Assembly (NCBI GenBank): GCA_964017155.1
Contig: OZ024863.1
Span: 39,337,617-39,401,616, forward strand
Reading direction: 5' to 3'
DNA: 64,000 bases
Source of the DNA: Oasisia sp. SBJ-2009
Taxonomy: Eukaryota > Annelida > Polychaeta > Sabellida > Siboglinidae
The notes below the pieces were generated by a model. The model searched no databases. It was not told the DNA's origin and saw only the letters and a program-made list of their open reading frames with translations. Shown here in pieces: positions 1-10,311 of the stretch; the stretch's first letter is position 1, and the number at the start of each line of letters is the position of its first letter. A program made the position numbers and the translations under genes.

Positions 1-2080
1 GATTGTGATAACACACGTTTCGACAGTAGCACTGCTGTGTTGTCATGTTTCGTTTTTAATTTGTCACTCGTGTGTCTGACTTCATGTTAGGTAGAGACAC
101 ATCTGTCAAAATAAAATATATAATGCTAATTTGTAATGAACACGTTATGTTTATTTTCGTTGCCGTCACGTTTTGATGACTGTTGTCAAATGACGACTGC
201 CGGGTCAGGCTGGCCTGTTCTCTCGTGTGATAGCGACTCTGTGGTCCTGCTGTCGTGTAAATCGGACGGTGATGTCACAAGGCATTTGATTTCTGCGATA
301 AAGAACATGGCGGCCTTCTTTTTGTGATTCTTCAAAACCCCACCGCCACTCTGGGCTCCTGAAGTAGACTTACTGCTGCAGTCGACGGGTCAGACTGATC
401 GTGAGATGGAGAGAGATTTCGCAATCACTTGGCCACCATTGCGGCAAAATCATTATTAACCTCTGCTTTCCCTGTATCATGGATGAGCCTGGGTTCTTAA
501 CCTGATCATCGACTTATGGTCTGTGATCAGAACTGGTGTTTTCACCAACGGTTTCCACTCCACTCTGTCCTTCACTTTCCCTCTCCGTCAATTCTTCCGA
601 ATCTCTCTTGACTGCAGTCCCACCCCAGCGCAGTCTAGGCCGTCGGCTTTCCTTCTACTCTCCGGGCAGAGCGCCAGCTGTCTTGGTAGCTCCATGAGGT
701 GGCAGTATTGTTTTAGCCCCATAACACCGCCTGGGAGATTAATGTTCTGCCAATGTTGCCACCAGGGCGGCCTTGCCCCAGAATAGGGCAGAGACGCTGA
801 CTGGCTCTCAGGCCAACTATGAAATAAATAACTACAGTAAAGATACTTTTATAAGATAACGGTACACTATTAAACGTATTCAACATTAAACTTATATTCA
901 CACAAAATACAAATTTGCAGTTTTTTAAACAGGAATACTAAGGCAGGATTAGCCTCAATTACCCAGGTTCCATCAGGTGGCAGCATGTTTTAATCCTCAA
1001 ACGGGTAACATTCAAAAGCAGGCTAAGTGATCAGATTCTCTTCTCGGCGAAATTACGCAGCCGAGCGAGAGTCGTTTAAGCGATACTATAATCTTGAGCA
1101 CCAATTCTTCCTTCATACCTTCTTCACGTCCCTCCCATTGTAATCATCCTCTCACCAGCTTCTGTTAGAGCTTTTATTCACTTCAACTCCTCCTCGGCTC
1201 TCCCAGTCTTCGTTTGGCTTTTCCAATTTTTTTTTAAACTCATTTCCACAAACCTGTACCATCTCCTGTTAGTGTCTGTCATTGCTGTGGTCTGTAGCCT
1301 GTAGGCCACACAGGTAGGCCGGTGCACACACATGCAGTGTACCTTTCCCTAGAGTATACGCGAGACGTGTGTGTCCGTTCTCAACGCCGCGTTCCTCCAC
1401 CTTCCGTCCGTGCATGTATACATCAGCGAATTCTCGTTTCTGTGTCCCCACAAACCGTCGTCCAGGTATACAATGCTGTGTCTTTGTTTCTTCCCCTTCC
1501 AATGTATTTCCAGCCTTTGTGTTGTTGTTGCGTTATGTGTAAAACGGAACAACGTTGGACTGATTGTTCTGTAGGCGTAATTGTCTTTCAGGATAGCATA
1601 ACGTAAGAGTTCTGTTAGGGAGATTTGGCCGATCGCGTACAGCAGAAACACGGCAAACATAAACACCGGGAGGTGACGTAGAACTGTGAGAGGCGCTAGA
1701 CAAGGTCTTCATAGACTTACATCCTCCACGACGACGCAAAAATGCAATGAAACTGCAACAACATAACATCAATCTCTTGCGCGCACGAGAAAGCGTGATT
1801 TGGAGTAATATATAAGTCAGGCATTTATCATCCATCACAGGTGGAATAGTTTCAAGAACCTACGGCTTTTGGTAGCAATTGTACTTTTTGGCAGCCCATC
1901 ATAAATGGTATGAACTTCCTCACTCAAACAATAAAGAAAGACACAACATAATATGACACAGGTCAGAACGTTTTCCATACATCGACCAGTCAGCGATCAT
2001 ATTGAGACCCGTTTTGAACTATTGGTCAAACTCCAATGTGTTCTTCACAAACCACGCCACAGAGAGGCACTCGGCCCTTC
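1..2080. other. No gene recognised
   Basis: I see no exon with convincing protein similarity or a matching splice-site pair. Open frames here are short and overlap on both strands. The sequence is of mixed composition without long simple repeats. Confidence 0.4.
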
Positions 2081-2084
2081 CCCT

Positions 2085-3107
2085 CAGGTGTTTCCGACAG
2101 TGACGCGGACGTCGTAGTGTTTCTGACACACCCTGGATACGAGATTATTGGAATGTGACTCGCGCCGTCTTGCTCCGGCCTGGCGTCGACGCGATGTCAT
2201 GACGCACGAGCGGCTGATATTGCCTCGAACGAGCGGCGACGGATCGATCGTAGCCGGCAGCAAGCGACAGTCAACGTGCGCAGATAGCTCCGCTCCTAGC
2301 GCCTGCTGAACGCTGTCATTATGTTTCCTCACATCGTGGCGACAACATGACAGGTATGTCGTTGTCTTAGTAGGTGTGTATAATGGACATGCGTGATCTT
2401 GTGTGCGCCTGATGGACCACTCAACAAGACACGGCGAACCAAGGCGAGTTGTGAGACGGACAGCGCTGCGAAGGTTGTGTACGATAACGCCCGATGACAC
2501 GAAAGACGGAAGCAGGTTCTGTGAATGAAGCGACGCGTCTGTGAGCGTGTCCGCCGGATGTACCGGTGTGTTATTAGTGTCGCGTTGTCGTGATCTTCTC
2601 GCAACGACGGCCGAGGGCAGACCTTTGTTTTATTGCCCACTAGCAACCGACTATAGCAATCCGTTCGCCGGCTTTGTTGGCGAGGTTAGCCCCGGTGAGG
2701 TAACGTTCCGTGTAGCAGGCACGGCGTCGTTGAGTCGCAAACCGCAGGTGGAGAAATATACGAATAGCTGACCAAGTCAGACAGGAACACGAAGGATGTT
2801 CAACTGTGGTAAGAACTGATTTATATGACAACCTTGTCGTGTATAAGTGTGCATGTAAAGTGAGCATGTCATATCGACTTCCGCCATTCTGTCGGTATCA
2901 TATTGTATTTGAAACACGATAGCACAAAGCGACAAAAAACAACGAACCTTCGAACAACGCGACACTGCAGTGTACTCGTCGAACCGACTACAGGATTAAC
3001 CTCATTATTTGTGCATTCTAAAATAACGCAGCAACTGATATTCACGAGCCGCAGGTGGTGGAAATAAGCACTCGGGTCCGTGCTCCAGGAAGCACCCCCT
3101 AGCGGCG
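2085..3107 (+). promoter_or_regulatory. CpG-rich stretch upstream of the MGC protein gene
   Basis: CpG dinucleotides are visibly dense from about 2090 to 2330 and again at 2540-2740 and 3050-3310, unlike the AT-rich DNA on either side. This density just before an open frame with a good initiation context suggests the promoter and 5' leader of the gene starting at 3108. No TATA box or transcription start can be fixed by eye. Confidence 0.35.
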
Positions 3108-3359
3108 ATGGGCTGCACGGCCAGCAGACACAAATGCAAACTCGAGCTGCACTCGCCGGCGCAGCGTCGCCGACTTCCGGCACGTGACCGGAACCTCTTC
3201 GACGGCGACTCGCAGACCGACTCGCAGTTCGCGACCGCCTCGTCATACGTCGACATCACGACGCAGGACGTGACGACCAACATGCACGTGGCCGACGGGG
3301 GCAAGACACGTAAGGGGAAGATCGGCAGCATAACGGACAGCAAGAAAAACAATGTCTGA
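3108..3359 (+). CDS. Small predicted N-acylated protein (MGCTAS...), single exon
   Basis: This is an 83-residue open frame with no introns, starting in the context gcggcgATGG. Residues 1-3 are Met-Gly-Cys: Gly2 followed by Cys3 is the classical pattern for N-myristoylation plus palmitoylation, so the protein would sit on the inner face of a membrane. A basic stretch follows (residues 7-27, rich in Arg, Lys and His), then a polar Ser/Thr/Asp-rich middle (about 30-60) and a Lys-rich tail ending KKNNV. There is no transmembrane segment or cysteine framework. The 3' part carries three tandem-repeat blocks (3360-4376) and a poly(A) signal at 4463. I do not recognise the family. G-protein alpha subunits also begin MGCT, but nothing else matches. 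Coding status rests on the acylation signal, start context and CpG-rich upstream DNA; a chance open frame is possible. Confidence 0.5.
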   Translation: MGCTASRHKCKLELHSPAQRRRLPARDRNLFDGDSQTDSQFATASSYVDITTQDVTTNMHVADGGKTRKGKIGSITDSKKNNV

Positions 3360-3778
3360 AGTACGAACGTGGCAACAGACAATACAACCCCTGAAATAGT
3401 CGCGCACAAGTACGAACGTTGCAACAGATAAAACAACGAATGAACTAGTCGCGCACAAGTACGAACGTTGCAACAGATAAAACAACGACTGAACTAGTCG
3501 CGCACACGTACGAACGTGGCAACAGACAAAACAAAGCCTGAACTAGTCGCGCACAAGTACGAACGTTGCAACAGACAAAACAACGCCTGAAATAGTCGCG
3601 CACAAGTATGAATGTGGCAACAGACAAAACAACGCCAGAACTAGTCGCGCGCAAGTACGAACGTTGCAACAGACAAAACAACGCCTGAACTAGTCGCGCA
3701 CAAGTACGAACGTGGCAACAGACAAAACAACGCCTGGACTAGTCGCGCACAAGTACGAACGTGGCAACAGACAAAGCA
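3360..3778 (+). repeat. 49-bp tandem repeat, about 9 copies
   Basis: The motif gtacgaacg recurs at 3361, 3410, 3459, 3508, 3557, 3606, 3655, 3704 and 3753, exactly every 49 bp, with the unit core agtcgcgcacaagtacgaac. It starts one base after the stop codon of the MGC protein, so it lies in the putative 3'UTR. Since 49 is not a multiple of three, the long minus-strand frames across it are repeat artefacts. Confidence 0.95.
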
Positions 3779-3960
3779 AGTAAACTTGCTGCGTCGCACC
3801 ACAAAGCAAACAACGTCGGCCAGCATAAAGCATACTGCAATGCAGGAACAACCGGTGCACAAGACCTCCTAAGAACGTCCTCTTGCAGGACAAAAACGTC
3901 CTGTTCCAGGACCAGACACGCGTGTTTGTTTACAACAACATGCCATCAATTGCGATACGA

Positions 3961-4032
3961 CGTGTTGTTGCGACACGACATGTTGTTGCGACACGACATG
4001 TTGTTGCGATGCCACGTGTTGTTGCGATACCA
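3961..4032 (+). repeat. 18-bp tandem repeat, 4 copies
   Basis: Units at 3961, 3979, 3997 and 4015 vary around catgttgttgcgacacga. It lies in the same presumed 3'UTR as the 49-bp block. Confidence 0.9.
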
Positions 4033-4202
4033 GGACTCGTAATAACGACGTGCCATGGAGGAACGTAACATATATACATATATGTGCTGTTGTGCTATTC
4101 ATTGTATGATCAATTTACCAAGCTACTTGATATTTATGTGTTTTATTAGTACGCCGGAAAAAAATGTACATCCAGGTGGAAGGTATATACGTCTTGCAAG
4201 CA

Positions 4203-4376
4203 ATGCCGTCATCTCTACAGCACTAACAGCAATATCAATACAGCAGCATTAACAGCAATATCAATATAACAGCACTAACAGCAATATCAATACAGCAGTA
4301 CTAACAGCAATATCAATACAGCAACACTAACAGCAATATCAATACAGCAGTACTAACATCAATATAAATACTGTTC
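4203..4376 (+). repeat. About 25-bp tandem repeat (cagcagtactaacagcaata)
   Basis: About seven diverged units alternate cagcag(t/c)a and taacagcaatatcaata. It is the third tandem block between the MGC stop codon and its candidate poly(A) signal. Confidence 0.85.
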
Positions 4377-4462
4377 AAGCCTACAATGTGCCTTATGTAA
4401 CACAACGCCACGTAAGACTATAGTCTTAGACAATTTGTAATGCTTTATGGTTGAATAATGGA

Positions 4463-4468
4463 AATAAA
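4463..4468 (+). terminator. Candidate poly(A) signal AATAAA of the MGC gene
   Basis: AATAAA lies about 1.1 kb after the stop at 3359 and is followed by a T/G-rich stretch (tccttgtctgatttgtgc). Confidence 0.4.
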
Positions 4469-4884
4469 CGATTTTCCTAGAATCCTTGTCTGATTTGTGC
4501 ATTTTTAAGTCTTACAACAATGCATGCATTTGCTAAATGTTTACATTCATCAGTGAAATAGCGGGGTCAATGTTGTGACACTATTTTTAACACAGTTCTC
4601 CCGTCAGTCTGTAGAAGAAGCACCTCCTTCCATCGAGACATGTTTCTTCTGCCGTAAGCCCTATGCCTCCAGTTGGAGAGTCTTTACGCAATGCATCGAC
4701 ATTTCAGGTTGTTGTTCGAGTCAGACAGTACGCTGTCATACTGCCCTTCTTACGAAACTAAGTGTTAGGGACATGATCCCATAAGAGGCCAAATATCATA
4801 CGAAATGCCTAGTAATGTTGTACAACAAAGCACGCGAAGTGGCAGCATCTGATGAACGTGAAGTAGACTGATCTGGGTGGCTGT

Positions 4885-5415
4885 TTGGAAGATCTCGTTC
4901 CTGAACAAGACAATTCCCCCACTCGTGTCGTACACGTCGTCATTCTTGATGGGGCTGCAATCGTCAACATGTTTCGACCGGATTTTGCAGACATTTTCTT
5001 ATTTACGATCCAAGTGTTCCTGTCGTACATCACATCACAACTGCAACATGTGAGCAGACTAGTTGTGTGGGATGAACATCTCGCAGATAGCTTGAAGGCT
5101 GAAGCACGATATGGAAATGAATCCGCCGACGTGTAAAGCCATCCAACTGAATTCCTGGGACCTGGCGTTTCTCTGCATTGACAACAACAATTCATTGTTG
5201 ACAACTAGTGCAGCAACCATTGCCACTGACAAACAAATCGTCAGCACATATCACACTGATGTGTCCCGAGACATAAACATAATAAGGCACTCATGAAGAA
5301 GCAGATACACGAATCCTAGTCCACCTGGAAGATGCTGTGAAACAAGGGTATGACAAGATACCCATTCGCACAGCTGACACGGATGTGGTAGTTCTTGCAG
5401 CGATATATAGGGGGA
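4885..5415 (+). pseudogene. Decayed mobile-element protein (EADTR...DTDVVVL type)
   Basis: Pieces of one protein can be read across three frames. At about 4948 come DGAAIVNMFRPDFADIF, ITSQLQHVSRL and VVWDEHLADSLKAEARYGNE. At 5151 an IPGTW segment lies in another frame. At 5294-5410 come HEEADTRILVHLEDAVKQG and IRTADTDVVVLAA. This order (DGAA-V-M, SLK-A-R, IPGNW, EEADTR, DTDVVVL) matches a repetitive protein family I recall from invertebrate genomes, where it behaves like a transposon-borne gene. Frameshifts and stops, including 5134 and around 5283, show the copy is dead. I cannot name the parent element. Confidence 0.6.
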
Positions 5416-5949
5416 TTAGTCTTGGCGACCGCCATCTTTAAAAATGGCGGATGTGAATGTCGGAATAGGTCAAAAGTATTATATTTGAAATGGTGGTCCC
5501 AAAAACCTATTTTAGATATGAAAAGCGACTGATTTACTTGAAGCAGTTGTTAAGATGAGAACAAATTACGGCGGCCATTTTCCAAAATGGCCGCCAACGC
5601 CTTCCAAGGCGAAATCTTAGACGGCCCTATATCCAAATATTTTTTTGTAATTATGTGCTCTTCATATATGCTTGTATCACGAAATGCACAATTCATGCAC
5701 ATATCGGCTGGGCTATATCATAAATGTCGGCAAGTAAGGCACATCTTGCGTCTTCTCATTCTTTTACGAAGTCATGCCAGCCGGACTTATTGGTTGGTCA
5801 CGTGGTGTATGTAGCGTATGAAAGATGTATCGATAGTGACACGTCGCTATAAAGGTATGTCTGTGAAGTTCGGTTGTGGTGGCTTGGAGAGGAACATAGC
5901 TATACTGAGAAACGGACACAAAGAAGTCGCACTTCCAGCACATGTTCTA

Positions 5950-6034
<85 letters not shown>

Positions 6035-6042
6035 CATATATC

Positions 6043-6114
<72 letters not shown>

Positions 6115-6127
6115 TATATATATATCA
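5950..6127. repeat. (TA)n microsatellite
   Basis: About 175 bp of alternating TA, with short interruptions around 6031-6048 and 6106-6111. Confidence 0.98.
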
Positions 6128-6189
6128 CAATATAAATGTACACACATATATGTATAAATTTATATTGTAGACATGATCTTTCTTATCTG

Positions 6190-6510
6190 AAAGAGTTGAG
6201 AGTAGAACGCAGTCGCTCAGGGGTAGAACTTCGGACTCTCGCCTAAGAGAATCCAGGTCTGAATCCTGTGCTAGTGTTAAACCTTGGTCAAGTTTGTTCA
6301 TTCTATATTGCTCCGGTTCACTCAGCTGTATGAATGAGTACCTGTCAATAGCAGCCTTCGAGCACTAATTGCGCGTGGCTGGATGCTTCCCACACAAGTT
6401 GCGATGGATAGTATAGATAGGTGGATTGAATAGGTCTGCCAGGAAAATAAAGTGTAAAGCGCTTTGAGCAGTCCTGACAACTGGATACTACGCTTTATAA
6501 AACGTTACCC
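6190..6510 (+). mobile_element. tRNA-derived SINE
   Basis: The head has Pol III promoter-like boxes: box A-like cgctcaggggtagaactt (about 6210) and box B-like aggtctgaatcct (about 6253). No functional cloverleaf can be closed. The body (ccggttcactcagctgtatg, about 6312) and the tail gtgtaaagcgctttgagc...gctttataaa (6451-6500) are the kind of LINE-like 3' end shared by many animal SINEs. Confidence 0.65.
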
Positions 6511-6686
6511 TTTTTACTGTCCCAAGTTCTTGACCATTATCGGTGATTATGTATTCCGCTTGCACTGCATGACATTAGTTTTTCACTTTACACAATTATA
6601 TAAATGAATAAATGGTGGACCATATTAGGCCCCATATGAGACCATATTCAATAACATTTCCTAGAAAGCGTTTCCCGTCTCAGACT

Positions 6687-7660
6687 TGCCACATGATACG
6701 GATTACCCGTATCCGATACGGATTTTGGCGGTTTTTTAAGTGATACGGCCGTACTCCGTTTTGATACGGATTTTAACTATATTTATGGAGAAAATTATTA
6801 ATTATAGAAGGCATATTATGCCTTGTATGCGTCACAAAACAATACTACATATTTGAATAATTGTTTACTGTTAGTGACTAAGTAAATCGATTCGAAACGA
6901 ACGAATTCAACCACCGATTAGTTTATTGTAGCGCGTAATAGATGGCGCGCTGGTAAATTGTAGTTCTGAAAACTGCGACAGATGGCTCAACGGGTGGGAA
7001 CGGGGCGCGTGGCAGGCGCGTGACGATTACAGATATTGTAGCAGTACAGCAAATCATAGATATAAATGAGAGGGATCGCCGACTCGTGACGTCACCCTGC
7101 ATTTAAGCCTGATGATGTCCCTCGCACTGCAGCGCCCTCACCGGGAGTCATAGAAAAGTTGTAGGGCCGCGTAATCATGGCGTAAACGTTGTTTGTTTCA
7201 AATAGTTTTAATAATGTGATAAAAACATCGTTGCGTAGTGCGATGCCACAGCAATAATCAGAAATCTAGAAGTACATGGATCGGTTATGTGGCATTTCAA
7301 AAGATTGGAAAAGACAAGGAGACCGATGAATGAAGGAACAAGTTTGTTGTTTACGTTGGGCGGTCCGATGACAGCTTCATTCCTTCATTTCAACCCTGAC
7401 AAGCATCAACATCATTATTTAATATCTGCACGGCTCATTTTGAACATAGTTCCTTACTGATTAATCCATAACTCAATTAAGATAATAAATACATATTACG
7501 GCAAATGCGAGCAAATAAAGTGTTTGAAAGTTGCTTTTGATGAAGTGCTACAGACAGAAAACTTACCTCGTAAAAGACACATGTGAACTTAATAACCGTG
7601 CGTCCTATTTAATTGTATGGAAGGATTTTGGCCTTGGCTTTACGGTCGGATCACAACGTG

Positions 7661-7705
<45 letters not shown>

Positions 7706-8221
7706 CAATCACATTGATTGATTATTGTACTGTTTCATATAATATTAAATATTGTAATATTATATTTCCATCATTATGCCTATTTCATCAATGTATCATA
7801 GTGTGTTAATGCACGAACCAGTAAATTGTGTGTACTTGTAGAGTCCATGTTTGTGTGGAAGCCACAACCTATCTGCTGCAAAGTGACGTGCCATATCATA
7901 TGTACTTAGCCAGGATTTCTGTTAGGATCCACTAAAGTTGTATATTTATATATATTTATATCTATGAGCAAATGGAGCTCGACGCGAGTGCAACGAATTG
8001 CGGTATGCAGTTTAAACGTGCTGAAGTGAAATAAAACTTCTGTAATCTAGCAGTAAACTGGCCCCAGTAATCGAAAAACACCCGTGGAAAAGGCCTAAAT
8101 AACTTAGGCCAGTTAACTGGAAGATCTGATTAATGATATGGATCGATACGGGGTGACTCCGATACGGATTCTCACAAAAATGTAGGTCAAAAATACGGAT
8201 TGCCATCCAAAAAATGTGGCA
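6687..8221. mobile_element. Probable decayed DNA transposon with short terminal inverted repeats
   Basis: TGCCACAT at 6687 is mirrored by ATGTGGCA ending at 8221. Both ends carry clusters of the subterminal motif CCGTATC/GATACGG (6695-6770 and 8137-8205), a layout typical of transposase-binding sites. No intact transposase remains. The span includes a small (AT)n at 7664-7702. An ICTAHFE peptide near 7425 recalls the C-x-x-H-F of THAP domains, but this is weak. A fragment at 8089-8118 matches the ends of the palindromic element at 26248-26697. Confidence 0.35.
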
Positions 8222-9318
8222 TGGCTGCCGTCTGTCACAAAACATTACATTTCGAATGAGACGTGTGAGAACAACATACTGATTGACTTCCGGTCAGAGA
8301 GAACAGCGTGCTGATTGATTTCCGATGTGCACACCGGTCCAGTCTTCAGGTAGGCACAGATACTACACACCGTCAGTGCAAGAAAACGCACGCCATCATT
8401 ATCCGTACTTAACCTGCATTAAATACGTGGGGGAATTAATTTCAATTCCCTCGTCGTGCCTACAAATTAGTGTCAAACTTCACTCCAGAAGCGGTTAACA
8501 TTCGCGGACATAGGTCGATCCACAGTTAGTCACGCTAAAGTATCACTTCCGGTACCGTCATCTTGTCTCACTTCGCGATACTGGCCTGTGCACCTCGTAA
8601 ATGACGTTTCCTTGAAGACACTCAGTTTTGGACACATTAATGGTTTCACTCATCGTAGTAAATTATTTAAATGAACGGCGATCGGTGTTCCAGTCCACTT
8701 ATGCCTACTATGGATTTGAGGTATTATCAATCTCGCACCCACTACGTCTCCGGTTTTTTCTCGGAAGAGATTTAAATCTACTACCTTTGACACTCACCAA
8801 AACATAATCTCAACCCCCAATTCTAAATACTGCAGACTCTCTGTGCGACGCCTGTGACATGCCAGACTACTGCCTGGGTACGAACAACTCATTTATCTAG
8901 TTTGTTGATATGTCTTTAAAAAGACGCATCTATAACAATTGTGCTGGAGAAAATTGGTTTGAGAAAACGTATCACGCTGCAGGTTATTGGCTTAGACACA
9001 CATATAATATCAAACGACGATAAAATATGGTATCGTAACACTATCACTTCAGGGAGACATCGATTTCGTATTATGATTTCGGCAGCCTGATCGGGATATT
9101 ATGGAAATTGAAGAAATAGTTCGTCCTTCTTGGGATACGTGTGGATGCCAATGTGGAGGTTTCTAATGATCTTAGTAACAACTGAGGCAACACGTAATGC
9201 AGATTGGATATATACTGCTCTGAAAATTGGATACGAAATATAATGCACTATTTCACATCATTACCGGACGTGTCTCCCCCTCTCTCTCCATCTTCATATC
9301 CATCCCTCTCTCCCTCTC

Positions 9319-9349
<31 letters not shown>

Positions 9350-10311
9350 GTCAGCCGCTCCATTCGTGTCAACATGTATTTGTTCGGGTCACAATGCGCT
9401 GGTAAACGGTTTCCTGGTCGGAAGGACACTACTAGCATAAATTCGATCGTGATGTTCCGCTGCACACTAGGGATACCATGAGTGAGTGTGACACGCAATC
9501 AAACTATCGTTCTAACGACATTCTTGATCTGATCTAAAGTACTACTACAGCAGCAGTATTGTGGACTGACAACGTCATTGTTAAAGCATTCACGGCTAGG
9601 GTACGTGTTGCAATTACCATTGATAAAATAACAGATCATCTTTGGTTCTGCAGTCGAACGACAGCGTAAGCGGTATATTCGCCAAGACACGTGTAAAATA
9701 TACATTTCCTCATTCATGAACTACATTTCTCTACCATACTGCGGGAAGTGTCAGCAATTCCTTACAGACCTGTCACGTACATTTCTCACGTACTGCATGT
9801 GTCGTCATATGTGCGTCACTGGGTGTGTGTAGAACGAGGAACGTGGCAGGTGCGCCGCTAATGACAATCCCCGAGTATATATTCGGACGATGGTTGTAAG
9901 ATCTCATTACTAGGGCGTAGTACCAGAAAACGAAAGAACGGATATTATATTGTTGTCGTGCTTACAACGCACTGGCCGGCATTGTCTCGGCGATAATTAA
10001 ATAATCACCAATTGCAGAAATATAACATTCCCGCCCAAACGGACGTATGGATGTCACCACAAATGCGTCATATGGAACTGTTATTTGCTGTCTGCGCAGT
10101 TCTTTCTAGTTGTACAAATCAAAGAACGCCATGAGTAACTTTTGCAACAGTTCTTATGCTAGATTCTACAGCAATTCGGCAGTCGTTCTTCTCTGTCTGA
10201 CGCACAAGCACAGGTGGACGATCCAAATATTCACATTAATAAAATTAATGTACACACCAACAGACGCACTCAGTATAAACAAGTGTTAACAAATACGCTG
10301 CTCTCTATTCC
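8222..10311. other. Intergenic, nothing recognised
   Basis: I see no supported exon or RNA gene. The only clear feature is a short pyrimidine tract with (CT)n at about 9281-9350. The interval follows the 3' end of NME6 on the minus strand and presumably holds its 3'UTR; I could not settle its poly(A) site. Confidence 0.4.

Noticed and set aside
3243..3893. Minus-strand Cys/Leu/Val-rich frames
   Set aside because: They are the 49-bp repeat read backwards; the period is not a multiple of three, so frames rotate with it.
5818..6170. Tyr/Ile frames on both strands
   Set aside because: Translations of the (TA)n tract.
6205..6270. Functional tRNA gene
   Set aside because: Box A- and box B-like sequences are present but no acceptor stem pairs; a SINE tail follows.
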